Shown here: piece after piece, positions 41,320 through 50,519 of the stretch
Position numbering within the stretch: the first letter of the stretch is position 1
Layout of the letters: each line of letters starts with the position of its first letter
Origin: CAZSLI01 sp964607705
Lineage (GTDB): Bacteria; Actinomycetota; Coriobacteriia; Anaerosomatales; PHET01
Reading direction: 5' to 3'
Assembly: GCA_964607705.1 (NCBI GenBank)
Contig: CAZSLI010000007.1
Location: 44,687 to 108,686 of the forward strand
DNA: 64,000 nt
Translations under genes and position numbers: made by a program
Notes under the pieces: generated by a model
Seen by the model: the letters and a program-made list of their open reading frames with translations, nothing else
What the model was told of the DNA's origin: nothing
Database searches by the model: none

Positions 41320-42219
41320 ATGTCGATAGCAGACTGGTTCTCAGCACGAGATAGCAGGCGCTACACGCGGCTGCCGGACGAGCCCACGAGCTCTTCCGAC
41401 GTGCCCGACGGCGTATGGCTGAAGTGCGAGCAGTGCAAGCACACCCTCTACGAAGGCGAGCTGGTCGAGAACCTGCGCGTCTGCAAGCATTGCGGTCACC
41501 ACTTCCCGCTGTCGGCCCCCGAGCGCATCGAGCTGATCGCCGACGAGGGGTCGTTCTCAGAGTTCAACGCGGATCTCACCTCGTGTGACCCCCTCGACTT
41601 TGTGGCCGCCAAGTCCTACTCGGCGTCCCTGGAGTCGGCCCGCGCGAAGAGCGAGCTGGCCGAGGCGGTGCTCACCGGTCACGCGACCGTGGACGGCACC
41701 CCCGTCGTCCTGGGCGCGATGGACTTCCGCTTCATCGGCGCCTCGATGGGTTCGGTGGTCGGGGAGAAGGTCACGCGCGCCTTCGAGGTCGCGCTCGCCG
41801 AGAAGCTGCCGGTCATCTTCGTGATCGCGTCCGGCGGTGCGCGTATGCAGGAGGGCATGCTGTCGCTCATGCAGATGGCGAAGACGAGCGCGGCCGTCCA
41901 GCGTCACGCCGACGCGGGGCTCACCTACATCTCCGTACTCACGAATCCGACCTACGGCGGCGTGACCGCCAGCTTCGCCGTGCTGGCCGACGTCATGGTC
42001 GCCGAGCCCGGTGCGATGATCGGGTTCGCCGGGCCACGCCTCGTCGAGCAGGCGATCAGGCAGAAGCTTCCCAAGGACTTCCAGACGGCGGAGTCGATGA
42101 TGAAGCACGGCATGGTCGACGAGGTCATCGCTCGAGGCGAGCTCGTGGACCACCTGACGCTGCTGCTCGGCTACCTGACGCCGAGGACCGCACAAGCATC
42201 GATGGGCGGTGGTCGCTGA
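41320..42219 (+). CDS. accD: Acetyl-CoA carboxylase carboxyltransferase, beta subunit
   Basis: Together with AccA transfers CO2 from carboxybiotin to acetyl-CoA, the first step of fatty acid synthesis. 299 residues. N-terminal zinc ribbon with KCEQCKHTLYE and CKHCGHHF (four cysteines), then the crotonase-like fold with ASGGARMQEGMLSLMQMAK and PTYGGVTASFA, and GFAGPRLVEQ. CAGGAG lies before ATG 41320. Overlaps accA by one base. The biotin carboxylase and carrier subunits are not in the window. Confidence 0.96.
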   Translation: MSIADWFSARDSRRYTRLPDEPTSSSDVPDGVWLKCEQCKHTLYEGELVENLRVCKHCGHHFPLSAPERIELIADEGSFSEFNADLTSCDPLDFVAAKSYSASLESARAKSELAEAVLTGHATVDGTPVVLGAMDFRFIGASMGSVVGEKVTRAFEVALAEKLPVIFVIASGGARMQEGMLSLMQMAKTSAAVQRHADAGLTYISVLTNPTYGGVTASFAVLADVMVAEPGAMIGFAGPRLVEQAIRQKLPKDFQTAESMMKHGMVDEVIARGELVDHLTLLLGYLTPRTAQASMGGGR

Positions 42220-43190
42220 TGGCCCGCCGCTATGTCATGGATTTCGAGCGGCCTCTGTTCGAACTCGAGGAGAAGCTCGCCGAGCTGCGGCGCATAGACG
42301 TCGCCGACAAGCCCGACTTGGCGGCCGAGATCGAGGCGCTCGCTGCCGACATCGCGCTGCTTCACGAGTCGACCTACCGCAACCTCGCGCCTTGGGACCG
42401 CGTGCAGATCGCGCGGCATCCCGAGCGGCCCAAGACCGACCACTACCTCGCCGAGCTCTTCGACGACGTCGTCGAGATCCACGGCGATCGCGCTTACGGT
42501 GACGACGAGGCGATCTTCGCCGGCTTCGCCACGTTCCGGGGCACCAAGGTAGTGGTTCTCGGCCACCGCAAGGGGACCGACACCAAGAGCAACGTGCGCC
42601 GTAACTTCGGCTCACCGCATCCCGAGGGGTACCGCAAGGCGATGCGGGTCATGCGCCTTGCCGACAAGTGCGGGCTTCCCATCGTGACCTTCCTGGACAC
42701 GGCCGGTGCCTACCCGGGCATCGAGGACGAGGAGCGCGGTCAGGCGCTCGCGATCGCCGAGTCGCTCGCCCTGCTCTCAGGCGTCCGGGTGCCGGTCATC
42801 GTCATAGGCATCGGCGAAGGTGGCTCGGGTGGGGCCTTGGCCATCGGTTTCGGCGACCGCCTGATCATGCTCGAGAACGCCTATTACTCCGTCATCAGCC
42901 CCGAGATGTGCAGCAACATCCTGTATAAGGACCCGAGCCAGGCGACGACCGCCGCTGCCTGCCTGCGCCTCACGGCCAGCGATCTTGTCGGCATGGGCAT
43001 CGCCGATGAGATCGTGCCCGAGCCGCTCGGCGGGGCTCACATGCAGCCTCAGGCGGTCTTTGCAGCGGTCGCCGAGGTCATCGGCCGCGCTCTGGGCGAG
43101 CTTTCGGGTATCGACCCTGATGAGCTGGCGGAGCGGCGCTACCAGCGCCTGCGCTCCGTCGGCGTCTGGTGCACAACCGACGAAGGGTGA
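42219..43190 (+). CDS. accA: Acetyl-CoA carboxylase carboxyltransferase, alpha subunit
   Basis: 323 residues. N-terminal helical region FELEEKLAELR, then GDRAYGDDEAI, GHRKGTDTKSN, FLDTAGAYPGIEDEERGQ and GEGGSGGALAIGFGD, all typical of AccA. Forms the alpha2-beta2 carboxyltransferase with AccD. The separate alpha and beta polypeptides are the usual bacterial form, unlike the fused acyl-CoA carboxyltransferases of many actinomycetes. Start overlaps the accD stop (TGATG). Confidence 0.96.
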   Translation: MARRYVMDFERPLFELEEKLAELRRIDVADKPDLAAEIEALAADIALLHESTYRNLAPWDRVQIARHPERPKTDHYLAELFDDVVEIHGDRAYGDDEAIFAGFATFRGTKVVVLGHRKGTDTKSNVRRNFGSPHPEGYRKAMRVMRLADKCGLPIVTFLDTAGAYPGIEDEERGQALAIAESLALLSGVRVPVIVIGIGEGGSGGALAIGFGDRLIMLENAYYSVISPEMCSNILYKDPSQATTAAACLRLTASDLVGMGIADEIVPEPLGGAHMQPQAVFAAVAEVIGRALGELSGIDPDELAERRYQRLRSVGVWCTTDEG

Positions 43191-43195
43191 CGGTC

Positions 43196-44167
43196 ATGGC
43201 CGAGGGAGTCCCGCGTATCGCCGTACTTACGAGCGGTGGCGACGCCCCGGGTATGAACGCGGCGGTCCGCGCCGTGGTGCGTGCCGCGATCGCCGCGGGT
43301 GCCGAGGCCTACGGCATCGAGCATGGTTACCACGGACTGCTCCAGGGCTGCATCCATCGGCTCCACGTGGGCGATGTGGGCGGGATCCTCGACCGCGGGG
43401 GCACCTTCCTGGGCACCTCTCGCTCGGATCAGTTCAATACGCCGGAGGGTGTGCACGAGGGGGCCGCAATACTGCGAGCCAACGGCATCACGGGCCTCGT
43501 GGTCGCGGGTGGAGACGGCTCGTATCGCGGTGCCTTCGAGCTGAGCCAGGCAGGCATGCCTGCAGTGGGCATCCCGTCGACGATCGACAATGACATCGCA
43601 GGCACCGACACCTGCATCGGCTTCGACACGGCGCTCAACACCGTCGCGGATGCGGTGGGCAAGGTCCGCGACACGGCCTCCAGCCACGAGCGCACGTTCG
43701 TCATCGAGGTCATGGGTCGCCAAAGCGGCCAGCTCGCCATCTATGCCGGACTCGCATGCGGCGCCGACTGCATCCTCGTCCCCGAGGTGCCGTGGAGCCT
43801 TGAGAACGTCTGCGAGTCGGTGAGTGCAGGGGTGGCCCGCGGCAAGAAGCACTCGATCATCATGATCGCCGAGGGCGCCGGCCATGCCTTCGGCGTCGCC
43901 GAGGACATCTCGGGCATGTGCGGGCATGAAGTCCGCGCGGTCGTGCTGGGACACGTACAGCGCGGTGGGGCTCCCTCGGCGTTCGACCGCATCCTCGCGA
44001 GCCGACTCGGTGCGCACGCGGTTCGTACGCTGCTTTGCGGAGACAGCGGCGTGGCAGTCGGTCTCCGCCGGGCCAACATGGCCGTCTACCCGCTGCCAGA
44101 GGCGTTCAGCGGCCAGAGCCCGTTCCGCAGCGAGATCTTCGAGCTGGCGCGCGTGCTGGCCCAGTAG
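43196..44167 (+). CDS. pfkA: 6-phosphofructokinase
   Basis: Phosphorylates fructose 6-phosphate. 323 residues. Motifs: VLTSGGDAPGMNAAVRA, LGTSRS, VAGGDGSYRGA, the catalytic PSTIDNDIAGTD, VEVMGRQSGQLA and VLGHVQRGG. The Gly in GGDGS favours ATP over pyrophosphate as donor; pyrophosphate enzymes have Asp there. The Ser in PSTIDND (Gly in E. coli, Lys in pyrophosphate enzymes) is less informative. GAAGGG precedes ATG 43196. It starts 5 bases after accA and is probably in the same transcript. Confidence 0.92.
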   Translation: MAEGVPRIAVLTSGGDAPGMNAAVRAVVRAAIAAGAEAYGIEHGYHGLLQGCIHRLHVGDVGGILDRGGTFLGTSRSDQFNTPEGVHEGAAILRANGITGLVVAGGDGSYRGAFELSQAGMPAVGIPSTIDNDIAGTDTCIGFDTALNTVADAVGKVRDTASSHERTFVIEVMGRQSGQLAIYAGLACGADCILVPEVPWSLENVCESVSAGVARGKKHSIIMIAEGAGHAFGVAEDISGMCGHEVRAVVLGHVQRGGAPSAFDRILASRLGAHAVRTLLCGDSGVAVGLRRANMAVYPLPEAFSGQSPFRSEIFELARVLAQ

Positions 44168-44187
44168 CATCAGGCCATCGGCCTCTC

Positions 44188-44196
44188 TGCTACGCT
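44188..44196 (+). promoter_or_regulatory. Putative extended -10 promoter for the class II aldolase gene
   Basis: TGCTACGCT, the same string as ahead of leuD and yerC, 38 bases upstream of ATG 44234. No good -35 hexamer. Confidence 0.4.
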
Positions 44197-44233
44197 CTTC
44201 CTCCTCGGCACTCAAGACACTCGGGGGTCATCC

Positions 44234-44797
44234 ATGTACGAGCTGTTCCGGTCGATCGGCCGCGACATCTTTCTGTCCGGACTCATCTCGAGCCACGGCG
44301 GCAACCTGTCTGTCAGGCGCGGCGACGAGATCATCATCACGCGCCGCGGCTCGATGCTCGGCTCGCTTGCCGAGGACGACCTCGTCACCACTTCGATGGC
44401 TGCCTGCGAGCGCGACGTGGACTGCAGCCGCGAGCTCGTCGTGCACCGGGCGATCTACGAGGCGTGCGGCGCGACCGCGATCGCGCACACCCACAGCATC
44501 CACACGGTCTACCGCTCGCTGGTGGCCGACTCGATCGAGCCGATCGATTCCGAGTCGAAGTACGTCCTCGGCGCCTCGGTGCCTGTCCTCGCGCCGGCGG
44601 AGACCATCTCGTCCCCCGAGGCCGCCGAGCTACTCGCAGGCGTGTTCGCTGCAGGGGAGAAGGTGGGCGTCCTGCGCTCCCACGGACCTTTCGCTATCGG
44701 GGACTCGCTCGAGCAGGCGTTCTATCACATCACCTGTCTCGAGGCGTCGTGCCACATCCTCGACCTGCGCGACGGTATAGGGCTGTCACTGAAGTAG
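44234..44797 (+). CDS. Class II aldolase/adducin family protein
   Basis: 187 residues. The zinc-aldolase fold of fuculose/ribulose phosphate aldolases is seen: a GLISSHGGNLSVR substrate loop, ITRRGSMLGSL, metal ligands in IAHTHSIHTVYRSL and in LRSHGPFAIGD. The sequence is shorter than FucA (~215). Its substrate is unknown; archaeal and actinobacterial members act on sugar phosphates or methylthioribulose phosphate. A short GGGGGTCATCC stretch lies before the ATG. Confidence 0.85.
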   Translation: MYELFRSIGRDIFLSGLISSHGGNLSVRRGDEIIITRRGSMLGSLAEDDLVTTSMAACERDVDCSRELVVHRAIYEACGATAIAHTHSIHTVYRSLVADSIEPIDSESKYVLGASVPVLAPAETISSPEAAELLAGVFAAGEKVGVLRSHGPFAIGDSLEQAFYHITCLEASCHILDLRDGIGLSLK

Positions 44798-44833
44798 CGG
44801 GGCCCGGGTACCAGGTCCTTGACCTCGCTCCTG

Positions 44834-46912
44834 TCAGCTCCACAGGCCTCGGATCCCGTCGCGGATGTTGGCCGTGGTCGTCCTCGGCAGAGGTTCCTCG
44901 GCGGGGGACGCGGTATCGGGTGAGGCCTGAAGCTCGACGAAGTGGGGGAGCACGCGCTCGGAGATGAATCGCGTGCGTTGCGCATAGCCGTGCGTGTCGG
45001 AGCGCCCGCGCGGCTGGGTGTAGTAGCGCAGCGGGTGCGTCACGTAGAGGTGATGCTTCGCGCGGGTGCAGGCGACGTAGAACAGGCGTCGCTCCTCGTC
45101 GATCTCCTCGGGGGTGCCGGTCGCCATGTCACTCGGGATGTTGCCGTCGGCGGCGTGGATCACGTAGACGACGTCGAACTCCAGCCCCTTCGCCGAGTGC
45201 ATCGTGGAGAGCACGAGCCAGTCCTCGTCGAGCACCGGTGGTCCGGCCAGGTCCTGCGTGTAGGCCGGTGGATCGAGCGCGAGTTCGGCGAGCAGGGTCG
45301 AGCGGTCGGGGCATCGTCCGGCGATGCCCTCTATCTGCTCCAGGTCCCGTTCGCGCGCCTCGGCGTAGTCGTAGCGGCGTTCGAGCAATGGCGCATAGAC
45401 GCTGCGCACGGCGTGCACCTGTGCAGGCACCTCGCCGTCGGAACCCGCGAGGCCTCGCATCAGCGACACGAACTCGGGCCACAGGTCGCGAGCCGGCTCA
45501 GGCATCTCGGCGCCCACCCAGCACTCGAAGTCGCCATCGCCGTCAGCGAGCCGCTGCGCCAGCGTGGCTGCCGTCTTGGGGCCGATGCCCGGTACGAGGC
45601 CGAGTACCCGCAGTGCGGCCATCGAGTCGCGCGGGTTCTCGGCGAGGCGAAGGAACGACATGAGGTCCTTCACGTGCGCCATTTCGACGAAACGCAGTCC
45701 ACCGTACTTGCGGAAGGGGACGTTGCGGCGCGAGAGCTCCATCTCGAGGGCGAGCGAGTGGTGTTGCGCCCGGAAGAGTATCGACTGGTGCTTCAGCAAG
45801 GTGCCCTGCTCGCGGTGCTCCAGCACGCGGTCCACGAGCCAGTCGGTTTGTTCGGCTTCGTCTCGGCAGCTGACGAGCGACGGGCGACCTCCGCCCTCGC
45901 GCTCGGTCCACAGGTCCTTCTCCCGCCGTTCGTTCGCTTCGGCTATCACGGCGTTCGTCGCGCTCAGGATGGGAGCAGTCGAGCGGTAGTTGCGCGTCAG
46001 CGTCAGGACCTCGGCGCCCGAGTGCCGCGTCTCGAAGTCGAGGATGTTTCGCACGGTGGCCGCCCGGAAGCCGTAGATCGCCTGCGCGTCGTCTCCCACG
46101 GCCGTGATGCCCGTGGAGTCGGGGCGCAGGAGCGCGACGATGTCGGCCTGGAGCGCGTTGGTGTCCTGGTACTCGTCGACGAGTACGTGGTCGAAGCGCT
46201 CGCGCACGCGCTGGCCGGCGATGGGGTCGGCGAGCAGGCCGCGCCAGAACAGGAGCAGGTCGTCGTAATCGAGGACCTGCTGGGCCTCCTTGGCGTCGGT
46301 GTAGGCGGCGAAGAGCTGTGCGAGCCCCTCCTCGGCATGCTTGCACCAGGGGAAGCGGCCGCGCAGCACTTCGGCGAGCGGCTCCTGCGCATTGACGCAG
46401 CGCGAGTAGATGTCGAGGCAGGTCGACTTCTGGGGGAAGCGCTTGCCCGTCCCTCGCCCGAGGCCGAGTTCGGTGCGGCAGACGTGCATCAGGTCCTCGG
46501 AGTCCGCACGGTCGAGGATCGTGAAGTCGGGTTCCATGCCGAGGTCCCGGGAATGGATGCGCAGGAGGCGCGCGGCCACGGCGTGGAAGGTGCCGCCCCA
46601 CACCTGCGAGCCCGACATCGTCGGACCGCCGGCCTCGCGCATCGTGGCGAGCAGCCCCTCGGCACGCCGGACCATCTCGCCGGCGGCGCGGCGCGTGAAG
46701 GTGAGCAGCAGGATGCGTCCGGGATCGGTCCCGCGGGCGATGAGGACTGCGACCCGGTGGGCGAGTGTGTTCGTCTTTCCGGTACCGGCGCCGGCCACGA
46801 TGAGGAGGGGCGATTCGTCGTGGAGCGCCGCGGCGCGCTGGTCAGGGTCGAGATCTCGGCAGACCGTCTCGGCGACGCTCTCGACGGGGGCGTTGGCTAC
46901 TGTCTCTTGCAT
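44834..46912 (-). CDS. UvrD/PcrA-family superfamily 1 DNA helicase
   Basis: 692 residues from ATG 46912, chosen because ACAGGAG sits 6 bases upstream; 14 upstream in-frame codons are possible but lack a site. All SF1A motifs are present: VAGAGTGKTNTLAHRV (Walker A), LLTFTRRAA, VDEYQDTNALQ (Walker B), AVGDDAQAIYGFRAA, LTRNYRST, STMHSAKGLEFDVVYV and RRLFYVACTRAKHHLYV. Shorter than typical UvrD at the C terminus and without the Tudor-like tail, closer to the actinobacterial UvrD2-like group. Likely repair or recombination role. An HhH-like GIGPKTAATLAQRL lies in the middle. Confidence 0.92.
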   Translation of the reverse strand: MQETVANAPVESVAETVCRDLDPDQRAAALHDESPLLIVAGAGTGKTNTLAHRVAVLIARGTDPGRILLLTFTRRAAGEMVRRAEGLLATMREAGGPTMSGSQVWGGTFHAVAARLLRIHSRDLGMEPDFTILDRADSEDLMHVCRTELGLGRGTGKRFPQKSTCLDIYSRCVNAQEPLAEVLRGRFPWCKHAEEGLAQLFAAYTDAKEAQQVLDYDDLLLFWRGLLADPIAGQRVRERFDHVLVDEYQDTNALQADIVALLRPDSTGITAVGDDAQAIYGFRAATVRNILDFETRHSGAEVLTLTRNYRSTAPILSATNAVIAEANERREKDLWTEREGGGRPSLVSCRDEAEQTDWLVDRVLEHREQGTLLKHQSILFRAQHHSLALEMELSRRNVPFRKYGGLRFVEMAHVKDLMSFLRLAENPRDSMAALRVLGLVPGIGPKTAATLAQRLADGDGDFECWVGAEMPEPARDLWPEFVSLMRGLAGSDGEVPAQVHAVRSVYAPLLERRYDYAEARERDLEQIEGIAGRCPDRSTLLAELALDPPAYTQDLAGPPVLDEDWLVLSTMHSAKGLEFDVVYVIHAADGNIPSDMATGTPEEIDEERRLFYVACTRAKHHLYVTHPLRYYTQPRGRSDTHGYAQRTRFISERVLPHFVELQASPDTASPAEEPLPRTTTANIRDGIRGLWS

Positions 46913-47068
46913 ACCGAACTCCTGTTCGATAGGGGTGCGCCCGAAGCGTAGCACGCAGGGACGCTCGAGGTCGAACGCGTGTTCGAGTCCGCCGGTCTCA
47001 CTTCCGTTGTCGTCGCGGCCGCTGGCATACTATGGAAGCATCGCCGTCACGAGGGGGAGGGACGCCTG

Positions 47069-48373
47069 ATGAGCCGGATGGCCCGTCGGAAGGTCATGTT
47101 CTGCGCGCTGCTCGCGGGGGCTCTGGCCGCCTGCCTGTTGTTGGCGACCGCCGCCGTCGCCGGTCCGCCGGTCGGGATGACGCGCATCGAGGACGACTCG
47201 CTCCGCCTGTCATGGAGCGGCGCGTGGACGACATCGTGGCAGCCCGGTGCCTCCGGCGAGTCGGAGCGCATCTCCGGCAACGCCGGCTCGTGGGTCCAGG
47301 CCTCATTCACCGGCACCGGATGCGCTCTCGTCACCCGCACCGGCCCTTCGTTGGGCCGCGCGCGCGTCTATGTCGACGGCGCACCTGCCGAGGAGCTCGA
47401 CCTCTACGGTTCCTCGGCGGCCGAGCAGCAGAGCGTCTGGGCGACCGACACGCTGACCGCGGGAGCGCACACGGTGCGCATCGTGGTGCTCGGAAGTAAG
47501 AACGCCTCGTCGAGCGCGGTCGCCATCCCGGTCGACGCCTTCGACCTGGTAGGCGCACCGGGCGCAGCTGTGCTCGGCGGGAAGCTCGTGAACAACGGGA
47601 GCAGCATGCTCGCGACGCGCGGGAAGTGGGGCCGTGCATACCGCCCGAGCGCCATCAACGGCAGCGCATGGCGCACGTCGACCACCGGATCGAGCGTGAC
47701 ACTCCGGTTCAGGGGCACGTCCGTGGCCTGGCTCGGCAGCAAGGACCCGGGGTGCGGCAAAGCGGAGGTTCTCGTGGACGGCCGCCGCGTCGCCGTCGTG
47801 AGCCAGTACCGCTCACCCGCCGAGGACCGCCGCGTCCTATGGGCGAAAAGCGGACTGCCCTACGGCGTCCACAACGTGACGGTTCGCTCGCTCGGGGCCA
47901 CTTCCGCCGTCGGCGGTGGGAGGGCGGTCGACGTCGATGCGTTCGTCTACAGCGGGACCCTCATGCAGGCTCGTCGTCCGACGCCGTTCAAGTATCCGTG
48001 GAAGACCTACATCGTCATCGACAAGTCCGAGTTCAAGCTCTACTGGGTGAAGAACGGCTACTTGATCAAGACCTATCCCATCGCGTACGGCAAGGTGTCG
48101 AGCTGGACGCCGGTGGCCACCTGGCGCATCGACGCCAAGTACCGGACGGACCCCGGCAGCGTCTACGGCCCGAGGAAGATGCGCATGTTCAAGCGTGTCA
48201 GCACCTCGAGCGGGTATCGATACGTGTTCACCAGGTATGCGATCCACGGCACCAACCAGCCGTGGGTCATCGGGACACGGGCATCCCACGGGTGCATACG
48301 CATGTACAACCGTGACGTGCTGGAACTGTGGCCGCAGGTACCGCTCGGCACCATGGTGGTGACGCGCGACTAG
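47069..48373 (+). CDS. L,D-transpeptidase with two tandem N-terminal beta-domains
   Basis: 434 residues. Signal peptide or anchor at about 8-28. Two repeated beta-rich domains follow, at roughly 42-150 and 175-285; each has an aromatic-Ser start, a V-x-x-x-F-x-G-T strand, R-V-Y-V-D-G / E-V-L-V-D-G, and a T-V-R-(I/S)-(V/L) strand, resembling carbohydrate-binding jelly-roll modules. The C-terminal ~125 residues form a YkuD domain with IHGTNQPW and the catalytic SHGCIRM (Cys about 409). It should make 3-3 peptidoglycan cross-links or attach proteins. GAGGGGGAGGGAC precedes ATG 47069. Confidence 0.9.
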   Translation: MSRMARRKVMFCALLAGALAACLLLATAAVAGPPVGMTRIEDDSLRLSWSGAWTTSWQPGASGESERISGNAGSWVQASFTGTGCALVTRTGPSLGRARVYVDGAPAEELDLYGSSAAEQQSVWATDTLTAGAHTVRIVVLGSKNASSSAVAIPVDAFDLVGAPGAAVLGGKLVNNGSSMLATRGKWGRAYRPSAINGSAWRTSTTGSSVTLRFRGTSVAWLGSKDPGCGKAEVLVDGRRVAVVSQYRSPAEDRRVLWAKSGLPYGVHNVTVRSLGATSAVGGGRAVDVDAFVYSGTLMQARRPTPFKYPWKTYIVIDKSEFKLYWVKNGYLIKTYPIAYGKVSSWTPVATWRIDAKYRTDPGSVYGPRKMRMFKRVSTSSGYRYVFTRYAIHGTNQPWVIGTRASHGCIRMYNRDVLELWPQVPLGTMVVTRD

Positions 48374-48400
48374 CGCACGACCGATACCGACAGGGGGCCC

Positions 48401-49729
48401 ATGGACGACAACAGGACGCCGGCCGTCGGAGAGCGTACGCCGGTGAGCCGAACACGCCCGGTGGTCGTGGCGTACCTGAGCCTTGGCGGCCTGTTCACGC
48501 TCGGCGCTTCGCTGATCTGGGCCATCAATACGATCTTCCTGATGCGTGTGGGCGGACTCAGTCTGTTCCAGGTCATGCTCGTCAACATGTCCTACACCAT
48601 CGCGCAGATGGTCTTCGAGGTGCCCACGGGAGTCATCGCCGACACGATAGGTCGGCGTGCGTCCATCATGCTTTCGATGATCACGATCGCGGCGTCGACC
48701 GTGCTCTACGTCGTATCGCCGGCTGCCGGCTGGGGGATCTGGGGCTTCGTCGCCGGCAGCATCCTGCTCGGCTTGGGCTACACCTTCCAGACCGGCGCCA
48801 TCGACGCGTGGCTCGTGGACGCGTTGGACGCGACCGGCTGGGACACGCCCAAGGACCGCGTCTTCGCCTGGGGACAGATCGCCCAGGGTGCCGGCATGCT
48901 GCTCGGTTCTCTCCTCGGCGGGGTGCTCGGCCAGTTCGACCTGCGCGTGCCCTACCTCGTACGCGCGGCGCTGATCATGGTGTGCTTCTTCGTGGCGGCC
49001 GCCCTCGTCAAGGATCTCGGCTTCACGCCGCGCCCTCTCCGCGTATCGACGTTCGGTGATGAGACCCGGGTCATCTTCAAGTCCGGAGTCCAGTACGGTT
49101 GGCGCAATCCGGTCGTACGGCCCCTCCTGTGGGCGTCGGCCCTGAGCGGTGTGTTCTTCATGTACGGCTTCTATGCCTGGCAGCCCTACGTGCTCCAGCT
49201 GCTCGGCCGCGACTACGTCTGGTTGCTCGGTGTCGTCCAGGCGGCCTCCTCGGCGGCGGGGATCGCGGGCAACGCGCTCGTCGGCCGAGTCATGCGCCGA
49301 GGAGGAGCGCGCCGCCAGCCGGCGCGTGTGCTGGCCATCGCGGCGTATGCGAATGCCGGGTTCGTCATCGCCATCGCATTGGTGGGCGTCGTCGCGCCGG
49401 TTCCCGGTATCGCGCCCGCTGCTGTGGCGATCGTGCTGTGGCTCGCGTGGGGCCTCGTGTACGGGATCAGCATGCCGGTGCGCATGAGCTACCTGAACGA
49501 CTACATTCCGTCGCAGCAGCGGGCCACCGTGCTGTCGTTGGATGCCTTCTTCCTCGATGCGGGAGGTGCAGCGGGGCAGCCCATCCTCGGCTGGGTCTCA
49601 GACAAGTGGGCCATCTCTGTCGCTTGGCTTCTCGGTGGTACGCTTCTGGCTATGAGCGGTCCGTTGTACTCGATGTCTGGCCGAGCGGCCTCGCACCTCG
49701 ATCGCTCAAGGGCGCAGCGGCAGGACTGA
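48401..49729 (+). CDS. MFS transporter
   Basis: 442 residues with about 12 membrane helices. The loop between helices 2 and 3 reads GVIADTIGRRASIM, the MFS signature. A hydrophilic central loop (DLGFTPRPLRVSTF) splits the halves, and the C terminus is a short basic tail. Substrate unknown. The gene lies 88 bases upstream of a tetR gene in the same direction, which hints at, but does not prove, a regulated efflux pair. Confidence 0.82.
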   Translation: MDDNRTPAVGERTPVSRTRPVVVAYLSLGGLFTLGASLIWAINTIFLMRVGGLSLFQVMLVNMSYTIAQMVFEVPTGVIADTIGRRASIMLSMITIAASTVLYVVSPAAGWGIWGFVAGSILLGLGYTFQTGAIDAWLVDALDATGWDTPKDRVFAWGQIAQGAGMLLGSLLGGVLGQFDLRVPYLVRAALIMVCFFVAAALVKDLGFTPRPLRVSTFGDETRVIFKSGVQYGWRNPVVRPLLWASALSGVFFMYGFYAWQPYVLQLLGRDYVWLLGVVQAASSAAGIAGNALVGRVMRRGGARRQPARVLAIAAYANAGFVIAIALVGVVAPVPGIAPAAVAIVLWLAWGLVYGISMPVRMSYLNDYIPSQQRATVLSLDAFFLDAGGAAGQPILGWVSDKWAISVAWLLGGTLLAMSGPLYSMSGRAASHLDRSRAQRQD

Positions 49730-49740
49730 CCGCTCGTCGG

Positions 49741-49787
49741 TTGAGCTCGCAAGTAAACCAGTGCTACCCTCTCCTGGCACTACCAGG
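49741..49787 (+). promoter_or_regulatory. tetR promoter with operator-like inverted repeat
   Basis: -35 TTGAGC (49741-49746), extended -10 TGC-TACCCT (49762-49770), 18-base spacer. The expected start point falls in an inverted repeat CCTGG-CACTA-CCAGG (49773-49787), a plausible autoregulatory operator. Confidence 0.45.
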
Positions 49788-49817
49788 GGCATTTCCAGCA
49801 AGAATGGAGTTCGCAAC

Positions 49818-50411
49818 GTGACCAGCAACGACCCACAGGTGGACGTGATCGAGTCGGATGTCAGCCGTCCTGACAAGGTGCGGGAAGCCGTCACCGAAGC
49901 CGCCCGTCGACTCTTCTCCGAGCGTGGTATCCACGCGGTGTCCGTGCGCGAGATCGCGCGTGAAGTCGGCGTGTCTCACACACTTCTCCACCTGTACTTC
50001 GGCAGCAAAGAAGAGATCGTGCGCTCCGTCCTCACAACGTACGACGCCTCGGTGGCAGACGATCTTCGTTCCGCCGAAGACGCTCCCCGCGCTGCGGGCG
50101 ACGCGTTCCGCCGTGTCGCGGCGGACCCGGCGTTCACCCGCGTGCTCGCGGCCGCACTCGTTGAGGGCATGGTCCCGCACCGCATTCCCGCCGACGCCTG
50201 CGTGACCAAGGCGTTCTCTCAGCGGCTGTCGGCCGATGAGGCGGGCGAGTTCGACCCCAAGGTCGTCTCGGCAGCCATCGCCTGCATGGTGATGGGCTGG
50301 GCCATCGCCGGAGACTGGATGGCCGAAGCGACGGGCCTTGATAAGGGCCCGGATGAGCTCGTGGATGAGATGGCGACGATCATCGAGCGCATGACAGCTG
50401 AGTTCGCCTAG
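49818..50411 (+). CDS. TetR/AcrR family transcriptional regulator
   Basis: 197 residues from GTG 49818 (GGAG 7-12 bases upstream). N-terminal helix-turn-helix VREAVTEAARRLFSERG, then VSVREIAREVGVSHTLLHLYFGSKEEI, which is the canonical TetR recognition helix region. The C-terminal ligand-binding half is Ala-rich and unassigned. It may repress itself through the inverted repeat at its start point and possibly the upstream MFS gene. Confidence 0.92.
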   Translation: MTSNDPQVDVIESDVSRPDKVREAVTEAARRLFSERGIHAVSVREIAREVGVSHTLLHLYFGSKEEIVRSVLTTYDASVADDLRSAEDAPRAAGDAFRRVAADPAFTRVLAAALVEGMVPHRIPADACVTKAFSQRLSADEAGEFDPKVVSAAIACMVMGWAIAGDWMAEATGLDKGPDELVDEMATIIERMTAEFA

Positions 50412-50418
50412 GTCGTCC

Positions 50419-50505
50419 TGGTGCCCGGGGAGGGGATCGAACCCTCACGAGGTTTCCCTCATCGGTTTTTGAGACCGACGCGTCTGCCTATTCCGCCACC
50501 CGGGC
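50419..50505 (-). tRNA. tRNA-Leu (CAA anticodon)
   Basis: Read on the minus strand, an 87-base tRNA with encoded CCA: acceptor stem GCCCGGG/CCCGGGC, the D-arm AATAGGCAGACGC, an anticodon stem TCGGT/ACCGA with loop CTCAAAA (anticodon CAA, decoding UUG), a long variable arm GATGAGGGAAACCTC characteristic of class II tRNAs, and the T-arm GGGTTCGATCCC. Leucine identity follows from anticodon and long variable arm. Its own promoter lies at 50520-50547. Confidence 0.95.
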
Positions 50506-50519
50506 ATGGGCGCTCGCCG

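Noticed and set aside
43196..44167. Pyrophosphate-dependent phosphofructokinase
   Set aside because: GGDGS has Gly where pyrophosphate enzymes have Asp, and the second diagnostic position is not Lys.
44942..46951. 669-codon open frame on the plus strand
   Set aside because: Antisense to the UvrD helicase, whose motifs are all intact; the plus frame has no recognisable domain.
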